DNA of 64,000 bases from contig OZ024787.1 of assembly GCA_964017065.1 (NCBI GenBank), positions 2,126,658 to 2,190,657 of the forward strand, in the 5' to 3' direction. The stretch is from Haliclona indistincta (taxonomy: Eukaryota; Porifera; Demospongiae; Haplosclerida; Chalinidae). Below are positions 45,522 through 57,600 of the stretch, piece by piece (the first letter of the stretch is position 1; each line of letters starts with the position of its first letter). A program made the translations under genes and the position numbers. A model generated the notes under the pieces. It had not been told where the DNA came from, did no database searches, and saw nothing but the letters and a program-made list of their open reading frames with translations.

Positions 45522-48500
45522 CTAATAGTAGTCATGGTTACTATCACCATGATGCAATAGTCTTGTTGGTATCGGTATTCTGCTCCCTTGTGAGCGACCA
45601 TGCATACTCTGCTGGCTTGCACCATGCTGTGACTGCACTTGCTGCAAGGTCAGATTGCACCTGTGAAGAAACTCTATTCGGGAATCTCCAACGGAAATGC
45701 CGTTGGCAGTTGGCTCGGAGATTTCCAAGTTCTTTACAGTTGTACTGGAGCTCAATGACTTTCCTAGTATTGATTTTGGTTTTTGTTGACTTTGGTCGGA
45801 ATCGTCCAATCTCAATTTTTGTAGTCTTGAATCACTTGATCTTGGTTGCATTCTTGGTGATCTGGGTCGTACTGATCCATTGGTAGAATCGATTGGTCTC
45901 AGTAGAACAGAACTGCTGCCATTTCTTCCTGAATCCAAAGACAGCATGCTCAACTGCTGACCTGGTCTGGTGTCTACTTCTTCTCGATCAGCAGCTGCTG
46001 ATAACAGTATTTGTTTGGTGAGCTTTTGACGTGAATTGAAGTCTACATGTACATTAAAAGATAAGATTGTAGTATTGTGAATTTTCGTTGTACCTGTTTT
46101 TCGGCATGGATCATGATTTGACAGAAACACCTCCAGTGGCTCCCAACCACCTCCTACTCTCACCATCACTGTCTTGCGTAGTATACGAACCATTCGATGT
46201 ATTTCAGAAGAACCAAACTGATAATGAAGGGAAACAATGATTCATTTTTGCAATAAGAGTTTACTTTACACGCACATACCTTGTACATGTACCCACCAAC
46301 TTGAACCATTCTGAAAGGTACCTCACATTCACACTTGTCTAGTTGTGATTGTATCTACATGCGCATTGTAGTAAATGAAATAAATATTTTTGGTGAAACA
46401 TTCAAACGTGCTGTAGAGTGTTGTGTTTTACCTGTTTTAAAACTATCTGCTGTTGCTTGTCATTACGTCGTTCACATTGGCTGATCACTTTTCTCTGTTT
46501 CTCACGGTCGATTTCCATCAGTCTTTGGAGGTGTCTTTTCAGTGCAATTTCATAGCTGTCACTAGTGGAACGATACTGAGACCATTGCTGGAGAAATTTA
46601 GGAAGTTTCGTAAGTAATTTTTTTGCGCTTGTAGCTACATAAGTCACTTTTACCTTTTCCAGTTGTGCAAATTGTGGAAAGTGAAACTCTTTGTTATGTC
46701 TTCGTTGAAACTCGGCTAGTTTTTGCTCCATGAGACCAAGCCTTTTCTTTAATTTCTCCTTTTCTTTTTCTTCCATTTTCTGACCTTTGAATTTCTCCAG
46801 TAGCTTTTGTGTTTCTTCAATTGTTTTCGGAAAGTCATGGCTCGAAAGGTGCAACTGTCTGGAAGAGGTCCACTGTAGTAGTAAATCATAGCTGGCTGAA
46901 TACTCATCACAGAGACTGAAGATGTTTCTCTCTTGCTCTTTTCTTTCATGATCGCTTTCCAACAGTTTTTGAAGGTGCTTCTCTAGTTCGCTCTCATAAC
47001 TGTCGCAAGCTGATTCATACTGTGACCATTTCTGGAGAAGAAACACATTAATTTTTAATGAGGTTCTGCATAATTATTTTTATAAATACCTTTTCCAGTT
47101 TTGCAAATTGTGGAAAGTGAAGATCTTTTTTGTATCTTCGTTGAAACTCAGATAGTCTTTGCTCCATGGCACTAAGCTCCTTCTTCCTTGGCTCCTTTGC
47201 TTCTTTGTCTTCAGCTCTCTGGCGTCTGAACATGTCCAGTAGCCTTTGTGCTTCCTCAGCTGTTTCAGGAAAGTCAGGTTCTACTAGCTGCTCTTGCCTT
47301 GAAGAGATCCATTTTAGTAGCTCGTTATAGCCTGCTGAATACTCTTCACATAGGATATTCATCTTCTCTTGTTCTTGTTTGTCACGATCACCTTGAATCT
47401 GTTGTTGAAGATGCTTTTCCAGTGCACTTTCGTAATCATCACAGGTAGATTGATACTGTAACCATGTCTGGAAAGGGGAAAAAGTGAGCATTGATTACAT
47501 GTAGCGTATTTTTAATGTACCTCTTCCAAATTTGAGAACTGTGGGAGATCAAAATTTTTATTGTGCCTTCGTTGATACTCAGACAACCTTTGTTCCTTGA
47601 CACCAAGCTCATTCTTCAACTTCTCCTTCTCCTTTTCTTCGGCTGACGCTCTCTGGCATCTGAACTTGTCCAGCAGCCGCTGTGTTTCATCAGCTGTTTC
47701 AGGGAAGTAAGGACTAGCTAGCTGCTCTCGTCTGGTAGAGATCCACTTTAGTAGTTCATTATAGCCGGCTGAATACTCATCACATTGGCTAGTCATCAAT
47801 CTCTCTTGCTCCTTTTCATCCCGGTCGATTTCCATAAGTTGGTGAAGATGCTTTTCTAGTTCACTTTCGTAGCTGTCACAAGTTGTTTGGTGTTGAGACC
47901 ATTTCTGGAGAAGAAGGAAATTAATGCAACAAATTATTTATTCGGTACACGCATACCATTTCCAGTTTTGCGAATTGTGGATAATCAAACTCTTGGTTAT
48001 ATTTTTGTTGAAACTCAGCTATTTCTCTTTCCATGGAGCCAAGTTCCCTCTTTCTCTTCTCTTCCTCTTTTTCTTCAGTTCTTTGGTGTCTAAACTTGTC
48101 CAATAGCTTCTGCGTTTCTTCAACTGTTGTAGGAAAGTCGGGACTCGCTAGCTGATCTTGTCTTGAAGAGATCCACTTTAGCTGTAAGTTGTATCCGGCT
48201 GAATATTCTTCAACTCTGCTAGTCATCATTCTCTCCTGCTCCTTTTCATCACGATCGAGTTCCATTTGTTGTTGGAGGTGCTTCTCTAGGGCACTTTCAT
48301 AGCTGTCGCTAGTGGTTTGAAACTGAGACCATTTCTGGAGAAAAGTAAGAACAATAATTATTCAAACACTATCACAAACTTATATGCAGTAAAATACATA
48401 CCATTTCCAGTTTTGCTAATTGTGGGAGGTGAAAGTCCTTGCTTTGTCTTCGTTGATATTCAGTCAGCTCTTGCTCCATGACGCCAAGTTCATTCTTCTT

Positions 48501-51193
48501 CTTCTCTTTCTCTTTTTCTTCAGTTCTCTGATGTCTAAACCTGTTCAATAGCCTTTTTGTTTCATCAGCTGTCTTAGGGAAATTAGGCCTAGCTAATTGC
48601 TCTTGTCTTGATGAGATCCACTTTAGCAGTAAGCTGTAGTCGGCTGAATACTCTTCACATAGACTAGTCATCTTCCTTTCTTGTTCTTTTTTCTCACGAT
48701 CGATCTCCATCAGGTGTTGAAGGTGTTTCTCTAGTGCACTCTCATAGCTATCACCAGTAGACTGATACTCAAACCACATCTGCATTGATACAACGTAGCA
48801 ATCTGAAGTGCATGTTGTTATTTGCTCAATAGATGGTAATGTACTGCTCATGCAAAAAATTAATTGAAATGAGCGTTGGGGAATGAAAAATGACAGCAGT
48901 ATCGCTAATTGGGACATCTGAAATGCAAAAATCATCATCGTTTTGTAATAACAGACATTTTGTACAAGATTAACATTTGATTTATTTGTATAGGTGCTGG
49001 GATTACAAGTATGAAAGCTTCACTGTGTAGCACATACCTTTTCTAGTTCTGTAAACTGTGGAAGTTGAAAGTCTCTCTCATGAGTTTTTTGAAACTCAAG
49101 TAGTTCTTCTTCCATGACACCAAGTGCCTTCTTCCTCTCTTCTTCATCCTTTTCTTTTGCTCTCTGGCGCCTGAACCTGTCCAGTAGCCTTTGTGTTTCT
49201 TCAGTCGTCTTAGGGAATTCCGGATTTGCTAGCTGGTCTTGTCTTGTTGAGACCCACTTTTCCAGAGCGTTGTAGCCAGTTGAATACTGCTTGAGCACTG
49301 CAGGTGGTTCTAGAGCTGGTGGCTCTGGAGTTGGCGACGCCTGCATGAAATGAAATTCAACATAATAATAATTATAGCACGAAAAATTGTTTTATTTTCT
49401 TACCATTTCAGGAAATAGTTTCTTGAGAGCAGAGACATACATCATTATTACTTTCTCAGGTGGACGAGATACACAAACATCTGTGCATAAAAATACATAA
49501 GTGATACATGTATGCAACAATCTAATGAACACAGACAGTACTACACATGCAGGTTCATAATAGTATTATTATTATCAAAACCTATAGTGTAAGCGCACAA
49601 ATTAAATACACATTTAATGAAAGCCTTGTCAATGATGCAAATCAGTGATCAGTATTTGCATACAGATAATTATCACTCAGAGTTCAGAATTTAATTTTAA
49701 CTATTGATGAGATTCATGACATTGTTATTTATTGTAGAATCATATTCATCAGTTTTTGCAAAACTAAAAATAAGTTTTTACTAACACTTGATTTGCTATT
49801 ATGACAAAAAATTATAATTGTCACATAAAGTACTGTTTTGGTCAGTAAATGTACATAAACTTGAAATAAATGTGGCCATTATTATTATGCTTTAGTGCTT
49901 ACCACTTGGTTCAATAAGCCGTATGACGTTGAGCTCGTCTTCAGCGATGGAGAATGCCTTCTCCATACACTCCAGTGGATGGCTGAAGTCACAGCTGGAG
50001 TAGTCCAAAAGATCTGGTCTGTAATAATAATAATACACAATATTATGGAACAAAACGGAAAAAAAAAGTAATAGTTTACTATTAACCCTGTGTTCAAATG
50101 CACTGGCATTCAAAATCTCCCTATGGCTTGTACACAACACTATCAGAATGGATGCCATAATAATACATTGACATCACATGTGCATGTATGTGTTAATGTA
50201 CGTTGTTGGCAAACATTTTAATTACGCAATACATTAGGCTATGGTTATGAATGATGACTATTGACTACCTGTGTTTACTGATGATGGCACAAAAGGCTCT
50301 CCCATCAGTCCAAGAGTGTGTGAAGTTTCTCATCGTAACTCCCTTACAATCTTGAGTGACACTTTGAGCCCATTCCAAGAGCTCCTTCTTCGTCTGTACC
50401 ATCTCAAAGTTGAGAATGAGTGTCCATACTAGTCCGAGAATGATCTTAGGCTTTCCATCTACAATATCTGCAACCACAATACCATCTGTCTTGATCTAAA
50501 GAAACCAAAATCGCTTGAAAAGCACATGTGCGGTGCCAGTGTAACATACTTTTCTGTTTTTGGTGATGAAATCCAGAACTGTTCTAACATTCTGTGTCTT
50601 ATGAATGATGGTCATTGTCTTCCTTTTTTCACAAGGCTGGGACAAGGAAGTGATATGAAAACATGTAGAGTGATGAATACCAGTGAAAGGGCTTCATGAC
50701 GTGTGCATGCCATGCATGTAACAACTAGCCGTACCAGTTTCACTCCAGTGAATAATCTCAGAAGGGTCAACAGTTTAGTTCCATCAGTCAAATCGACATA
50801 CAGATCCTCAACGCTATCTCCATCCTGAAATGAACAATAGATAAAAATAGACGTATTACAATGTGACTGCAGCATGCATGGGTTACTGATTTCCCGGGCG
50901 AGCTGCCGCGCTGACTGTTCGATTGAAGCAAAGTCCCCATAACACACAAACATGCACAGTTGTAATGTGACAATGTACGCATGGATCCACTCGCGTGCAC
51001 ACGAGCTAGCTACATGTGCACGAGTACTATGTAGGCTGAACTGTCTACTAGGCTCGATGATTTCATGACTTCAACTGTTTACCTTGTCTAACCACTTGTT
51101 GACCCATTTGGTAAACGCAATTTTCTGTACTTGATCATAATCTCCCTCAGATCTGCGAAGAAACAGAGCTTTCAGATCGCCATCGTCTGCCAT
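45522..51193 (-). CDS. Mini-spectraplakin, long type (gene H): CH-CH, spectrin repeats, GAR, SxIP tail
   Basis: Sixteen exons: 51083-51193, 50735-50824, 50550-50636, 50269-50495, 49903-50018, 49404-49480, 49038-49340, 48402-48779, 47957-48334, 47521-47904, 47090-47467, 46654-47031, 46432-46587, 46280-46354, 46094-46217, 45522-46042. They give a closed 1260-aa frame. CH1 is about residues 20-127 and CH2 about 130-211. Then come a 101-aa repeat, five 126-128-aa spectrin-like repeats, each one whole exon, and a 52-aa half repeat. The GAR domain has [27 protein letters not shown] and HDPCRKT, close to vertebrate GAS2. The Ser/Arg-rich tail has SRIPIPTR at about 1241, matching the SxIP motif that binds EB1. 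This is the best-preserved gene of the cluster and the only one with GT after exon 4. Expected role: linking actin to growing microtubules, as ACF7/Shot do, but without EF-hands or plakin repeats. An in-frame ATG lies 25 codons upstream; I prefer 51193 because MAD aligns with the paralogs. Confidence 0.9.
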
Positions 51194-51229
51194 TGCATGT
51201 GTACTTCTGTTGTACGTCGGAATGCACTG

Positions 51230-51276
51230 CAATTTGGGCGTAACCGTAGCGTGCAATCTGGCAACCATAGCAACCG
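51230..51276 (-). promoter_or_regulatory. Upstream block of gene H, diverged
   Basis: Shares AATTTGGGCGTAACC and TAGCGT with the short-gene blocks, then diverges to a segment with two GCAACC motifs (GGCAACCATAGCAACC). Confidence 0.45.
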
Positions 51277-51279
51277 ATG

Positions 51280-52252
51280 ATTTTCGTTACAAGCCCAGTA
51301 GACAAGCCATGCATGTTCAACATGATTCACATGTTTGCAGAACCTTTTGTATTTCCTGGAATGTATTGCAAATTTTCCAGTACATGCACGGAAGCACTAA
51401 ATGTTTGTTTTGGCTGCCATGCCTAATGTGTACATCATGAAGCCTTATCAATTGAAGTTTCAGTACCTGCGTGCACTAGCTATTATGTGCATGCATGCAG
51501 TTGGACTCAGGCTGCATGCGGAATGCATGCATGGTGCCTATAGCTGCATAGCTGCATGCTAGCTGCATCGATTCTTAAAACGTAGAGTCGTGCCCTGGAA
51601 AATTAACAATAATAGTTATTATACAGGAATAACCACGTGCACGGGCGGATCATAACAATGTCTGTGGCGGATTCTGTGCCCCAAGGTGCTTGCTACTTTT
51701 GTCTGTGACAGGCTGTGAGGATCGAGTATCTATTAGTATTCTATTTTGTCTTTTTTTCCATATAGTATAATCTCGGCAGCGGATCAAGTTGCCTTGTCCT
51801 GCTAGCTGTTGCATGTTTTGTCATTCAAGTCACAACATGCGGATCGGATCTATTGTGAAGCTAGGTCTCTGTTGTAAGTTTAAGAACCAAATAAACATGC
51901 TCTTAGTGTTTTATGTAAAGGTAGTATATAACTTAGTGGATGTGTACTACCACATTCTGGTTTCTTTATCAAGAATCACTGGATTACAGTGCATCAGTAC
52001 AACGTTGCTCTAAAGCCGCTATGCCTGAACTCTTTAGTTTTTATATCAGCAAGAAGATATACTTATGCTGACAGAGGTCAAAGTATTTTGTTCGACTGGC
52101 ATAATAAATTTTCCAGTTGTAAATCCATTGCCTTTTAATGCTATCTAGATATTGACTAGTACATTGTACGTATAAGCATCAGATTGGCTCTTTTTAACTT
52201 CTAATTAGTGATGCATGTGTGTACATAATATCCTAACTACTGCAATTTTCAT
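51280..52252. other. Intergenic, no gene seen
   Basis: A+T-rich with many GCATGCAT words near 51490-51560. Short frames only; no feature supported. Confidence 0.5.
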
Positions 52253-52256
52253 TAAC

Positions 52257-52845
52257 CCTTTAAAATTAATACTCAATTATCTTGCTGGAATTTTAACCTC
52301 GTAAATGCTGACCAATTTTCTCACGAGAATCTCGTGTGTCTTTTGTGCTACTGGTCTCAAATTTGAATCCTTTTCGCCAGTGAATAGCTGCACTTGAACA
52401 TACTCAAGTTGATTGGGATTCTCCTCCCACTGCGGAAATGAAGTCAACAAAGTGCAACAACCTAGTCGATTTTTGCTCAAAGTTAGTACTTTGGGGCTGG
52501 CTACTGAAAAATACCAGTAGTTTTGGTGAGTGCAAAATGTAGCCCAGATAATGGAATAATTATGTGCAAAATGTGTTTTCTGACGTATTATCAAAATTTT
52601 CTCAGCGGCCAGTTTGTATTCAGAAAATAATTATGGTTAAATTTACACTGAAGACATAGAAAAATGCCAGCTGCTAATATGTTTAGCGGGGGGTGCGCAC
52701 AGAAAACCATGCACTGGATTTTTACTGTTATTTGTATTCTTCAATTCTTAAGTTTGGAACAATATTATTTTAGCACTTTTTGATATAATAATAGTTATGG
52801 TGTCTGAAGTATGTATGGTAAATGGCGTTATTAGGGCTTAAAGAG
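52257..52845. mobile_element. piggyBac-like MITE, copy 1
   Basis: Flanked by TTAA; starts CCCTTTAAAATTAAT and ends GGGCTTAAAGAG. About 590 bp and homologous over its whole length to copy 2 at 57601. TTAA duplication plus CCC-start termini fit a non-autonomous piggyBac element. Confidence 0.8.
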
Positions 52846-52849
52846 TTAA

Positions 52850-54021
52850 GCAGCTAGTACATAATGTGGGCATTACCCTGACATTGATAAAGACCAATTG
52901 TGTATTCAGTAACTTGGCTTCTGTTTAAAGATTTGTAGGGTATCAAAGGTTTGAATTAGTCTATTCTATGTGCTGGCTCTCATGTAATTTGTGGTGTGGG
53001 ATTCAAAACAGAAAGCTTACGATATTAACCTTTCTAAGGTAGACATACAGCATGAACCAACAAAATTGTTCATTATAGAGAGGGTGTCCTCTGTTCAAGG
53101 CTTTATTTTACAATTTTGTGGATGGGTACATGCATATAATTTGGGATTCAGTAAGTGTCCATTATAGACGGGGTGTCTGCTAAGAGGGGTTCTACTGTAT
53201 GGGTTATGTTATTAAATAGCTATTATTTTTTCCTCATTTGACATACGTAGTGCATTTGAATTCCAAAATTTACTAGGGTATTATTATGGACACGGGCGAA
53301 TTATGTACAGCCTAGTATGTGTTACCCAAGAAATCAGTTTGTTTTTGAGGAACAGGTGTTTCAAGTAATGAAAACTTATTATTTTCGATGTCAGGTCAGA
53401 ACCACTGCCCTTTTACTAAGACTGTAGCGTAAAGGTTTTCGCCTTAATTGTGTTTATGATATTTTTGTTTGTACAGTAGTGCGTGCTTGTTCCAGTCTTG
53501 TAGCACAGAGACGACACATCACATTTAGCTATCTGACTTCTCTTCTTCATATCTTTGTAAGGTAACCTAAGCATGTTATCAACTGTCTAATGCAGCCACA
53601 AGCTTCATGCACGAGTCCCATGCAAGTGATGCAAAAAAATTATAGTGACTAGTTTTTGTATAATGCAGCCACCTGTATTTGCTCATGCTATTATAGTATT
53701 GCTACACTATTATAATTATTGTGATAGTTGTCTGAAACATTGTTAACTCATAGTTTTTCATCTTTTATGATGACATGCATATGAAGCATGTATCTTTCAA
53801 AATAAGCTTGTTCTCTGTTGCTCTGTATTAAAGTAGAAATAAAATTAACGTATTGCTTATGATTATTCAATTTTTTTGCTGCAAAATGAATTCGTACATA
53901 TTATAATCAGCAGTAGTTTTCATAGGTTATCGGCAGCATGTTGTGTAGTTAACTTGTATCATCAGGATCATTGGTTGTCTATCGAATGTAATTGTTAGCT
54001 TGAGTTAGATTTAGCTTTCTC
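52850..54021. other. Intergenic, no gene seen
   Basis: No exon-like frames or clear repeats. Two short matching phrases (TATAGAG(A/C/G)GGGGTGTC type, about 53080 and 53165) suggest old repeat debris. Confidence 0.45.
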
Positions 54022-54025
54022 TTAA

Positions 54026-54616
54026 GGTGGCGGGTAACCTTTCGATATGAATATTAATGAGCTAAATTCTTTCGCCTGAAACTTTTCACAGAGACGGCCA
54101 TGTAGAGCGAAACTTGCTGCGAAGCATGTTGACGTGCGTCACTGCTCTGCCAGCGACTTTTAGCGAAATCTATAAAGCGCAAAGTGCACGCGATCTCCGA
54201 AACGATGTAGCAAATTTTCGCACCAGATTTCTCGACGTGTAGCGGTAGCAGGTCTATAAGAAACTAGAAGCTTCAAGCCAAGGACGTTACCGAGGGCTGG
54301 ACCGAGCGTTTTTTCGCTATTATCCTCGTGTCGCGAGTTATCGTCGATGAATGGAAATTTTTGTGTAGTGACCAGCATTTTAACAGTCATAAAATACCTC
54401 AGTATAGGAGCAAATCTTCAAAAAGCGCTCCAGCCCTCCGCAAGTTGTTCAGCTACAAGTAGGTACTAGTGACTAAAATCAGTTTGCTACACAGCATGAA
54501 AAATCTTGTGCGAAAATTCTGATTTTATCTCCTCCATTGACATGTATTGCGTTGTATTGTGAGCCCCGCCCTTATAATGATATTCACAACGCGTGGCCGA
54601 AAGGGTACCCGCCACC
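54026..54616. mobile_element. TTAA-flanked element, GGTGGCGGGTAACC ends
   Basis: Ends GGTGGCGGGTAACCTTTCG and CGAAAGGGTACCCGCCACC. It shares its right TTAA with the next element, so the two sit back to back. No transposase frame. The GGTGGCGG start fits Kolobok-type termini better than piggyBac (tentative). Confidence 0.8.
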
Positions 54617-54620
54617 TTAA

Positions 54621-55338
54621 GGTGGCGGTATACCCGTTTTTATGAATATTAATGAGCGACTTTCTTTTATCTGCAGCTCGTGACAGAGCAACGCTAGCAG
54701 CGTAAAACTCGCTCTGATGCATCAATGAGTGTGTCTCAATGTATAATGCAGCTTGAAACGTTGCACAATATTCTACACCAAGGAATAATGTAGGAACAAT
54801 CGACATCGTACGGATATGCATTTTTCATGCCAAAAATCTCTCCTGACTAACCGTGCAGCAAAGGTTACCAGCTGAAATTCGACTCTTATAAACCATTTCT
54901 AGGTGCTGACGAAGAGTTTTGTTGACCCACGCTGAACGTAGCTGTTCTATGCATCGACAAACATGGACGTCGCTGCAAAATCAGCCATGATTTAGAATGT
55001 AAAAGTGTTTTTCTTAAAATCAGAAAAAGTAAATGCAGAAAACTCTTCGCCAGCACCTAGAAATGGTTTATAAGAGTCGAATTTCAGCTGGTAACCTTTG
55101 CTGCACGGTTAGTCAGGAGAGATTTTTGGCGTGAAAAATGCGTATCCGTACGATGTCGATTGTTCCTGCATTATTCCTTGGTGTAGAATATTGTGCAACG
55201 TTTCAAGCTGCATTATACATTGAGACACACTCATTGATGCATCAGAGCGAGTTTCACGCTGCTAGCGTTGCTCTGTCACAAGCTGCAGATAAAAGAAAGT
55301 CGCTCATTAATATTCATAAAAACGGGTATACCGCCACC
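54621..55338. mobile_element. TTAA-flanked near-palindromic element
   Basis: Ends GGTGGCGGTATACCCG and CGGGTATACCGCCACC with about 300-bp arms, so most of the 718 bp folds back on itself. Flanked by TTAA. The frames within it are mirror images of each other, not genes. Confidence 0.85.
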
Positions 55339-55729
55339 TTAACTATGCAAAACAATTTCACACATACTGTTTAATTTTTTAGTGATTATGATGTCATTGC
55401 TAAAATTGTCTCCTGATGGAGGCCATGTGATTGCATTGTATACCGCAGCTGTATGATGCAAACAGTTTTATAGAGTGACAGGTCACAATTTTGCCAAATA
55501 GTGAAAATGAAACATATAACTTAGAAACAGTTAAATTTTGTGTAACAAAGTTAAATTATTGATCTGAATGTAATATGCACCTCTCATTATCTTTAAAATT
55601 GAGGTAATACTGATAATGGTTTCAATATGCATACATTGTGTAAGTATATATCGCTACACAACTTATATCGTTACATTGTGTAAGTATATTATGTATGCAT
55701 TCTATAAACTGTATGCATAATACCTGATA

Positions 55730-56002
55730 AAGAAAATTAATAAGATTTCTATTGAAATCAAAAGGATGTAGGAATGAAGAAATCTACTGTACACAATGTG
55801 AACCAACAAGGAAAAAGCATGGAGAGGTAGCACGATTGACTTGCTAACAGACCATAGATCCCTACATCAGTGGCTGCTACATGTGGTAGACTATAGCTAG
55901 TTCAGCTATAGTTGCCGTTGACTGCCACCTAACGTGCATTCAGCTTGTGACAAAAATAATATTGATCTTATGTACAGCATGATGTAGGGATCTATGGTCT
56001 GT
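55730..56002. mobile_element. Dispersed repeat R, degenerate foldback only (copy 5)
   Basis: Left arm AAAGAAAATTAATAAGATTTC through GACCATAGATCCCTACATCA, a loop, then a truncated right arm ending at GGTCTGTCAAACC. More diverged than the other copies. Confidence 0.7.
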
Positions 56003-56396
56003 CAAACCACTTAAGCAAGTCTATTCTCAATATTTCCTAGGTGTGTAGTTGTACTTGTACTTCACATTTTTTCTAATAGTACATTAAAAACTTCACCACT
56101 TGCATGCTGTAGTTTAGAAGTAGCAAAGTACTCTGTTGCAAGTATACATGCAACCACACTGCCCAATTGATGGATTTTACTTGATTGGTTGCTAGATTAG
56201 ATTCCATATTGTTATAGCTAAGTTACCAACAGTAGATTATTAGAATGATTATGGAGTAGTTATGCCTCGGTGAGCTGAGTCACCGGGGGCATACAATAGT
56301 ATGCCCCGGCACTCGTGACACACACACACAATGTATGTGTGTGTGTGTGCCATTATGGCTCGGTGGGTGGACCCATGAGGCATACGGTAATTGTGC

Positions 56397-57600
56397 TGTC
56401 TGTCAGTCAGTCATTCTGTCACTCCGTCTGTTAGTTGCGTATCTCATTGCTCGCTGAAAACTAAGCGCTGGGACAAGCATGGAGGCATCGAAATTTGCTT
56501 GGATTAAATTTAGTACGTTTTGTACAGCTCTGTTCGTGACTTTATGGCATGAAGTCCTCATCTTGTTCCGTCTAACAGATCCAGTTCTCGTGGCTTGGCT
56601 AAAAGTAAAACAAGATGTTGATGCAAGCAAAAAGTAAATTTGGACATTAATTTTTTGCTCAGATTTGAATTGTAAGAATTTTAGCTTTCAACCTTAGTTC
56701 GCGAACCATGGCATGATTTGCTCACCTGAATGGCTGTCAATGCATGGCGATAATAGTAGTTCCGTCTGTTCACGGTATAGCGCATCACTTGCTAAACACT
56801 AAGTGCTGATACTTGCAAAGCAGGAAGAAATCAGAAAGAGATTGTAAAAATTTCAGTTCTAAAGCTTTGTTCGTGAGTTATGGCGTGATATGGGGGATTG
56901 CTATTGCCGGTAATCTAGACTTCTCTGAAGAAAAACTGGCCACAGCTGACTGCCTAGTAGTATAGCAGTGCAAGTCCTGAGAAAATGCGCAAGGATGCTA
57001 GCAGGCTACGTGGCAAGCTACTCACTTGAGCGCACGACTGCACGTGCTGACATTGTAGACACACCAGTAGCATTATTTGGTTTTTGATTGCATACTAAAA
57101 TTGCTGCAGCTTCAGGCCTTCTGTCTGAATAAGAATCATGTAACATTATAGCTGTTACTCTGTTGTTAAATTTACATCTAGTCTCTCAGCAAGAATGAGT
57201 CGATCTTTCTGCAGCTTTACTATATTATAACTGCAGCAATTTTGTGTTGTCAAAGCATGTCTAGTTATCAGCAACATTAACTTTAGGGCAGAAGGTGTCA
57301 CAACATTATTTTGATCATGTTTATGTTTCCACTGTCATGCTCATGCAACTACAGAATTCTATGGTGAGTACAGCACTCTTGCTGCAGCTAGTTATCAGCA
57401 ACTCTAGGGGTGAAGGTGTCACAACATTTGTGGTCAAGACAGTCATGCTTAGTTTCCATTGCTATGCACAGCTACAGAATTCTAGTATAGCTACAGCTTC
57501 TTCACTGTAGTGTCTGTTGTCTATTAAAACTGCACTAAGATAGCTACTTGAAATTCCACTGAGGCATCAGCACCGTCAGTGCTTTCATTCCGTCTGTTAA
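56397..57600. repeat. Diverged direct repeats, first units
   Basis: Units starting near CCGTCTGTTAGTTGCGTAT (56420) and CCGTCTGTTCACGGTATAGC (56760) resemble each other and the unit at 58193-59200, sharing GGCGATCTA(G/C)ACTTCTCTGA and GCTAGCAGG. No conserved reading frame. Confidence 0.6.

Noticed and set aside
51230..51276. RFX X-box upstream of H
   Set aside because: The GCAACC motifs are direct, not inverted, so they do not fit the X-box consensus.
54525..55374. Two near-identical frames starting MHIRTMSIVP and MRIRTMSIVP
   Set aside because: They are mirror readings of the two arms of a palindromic element.
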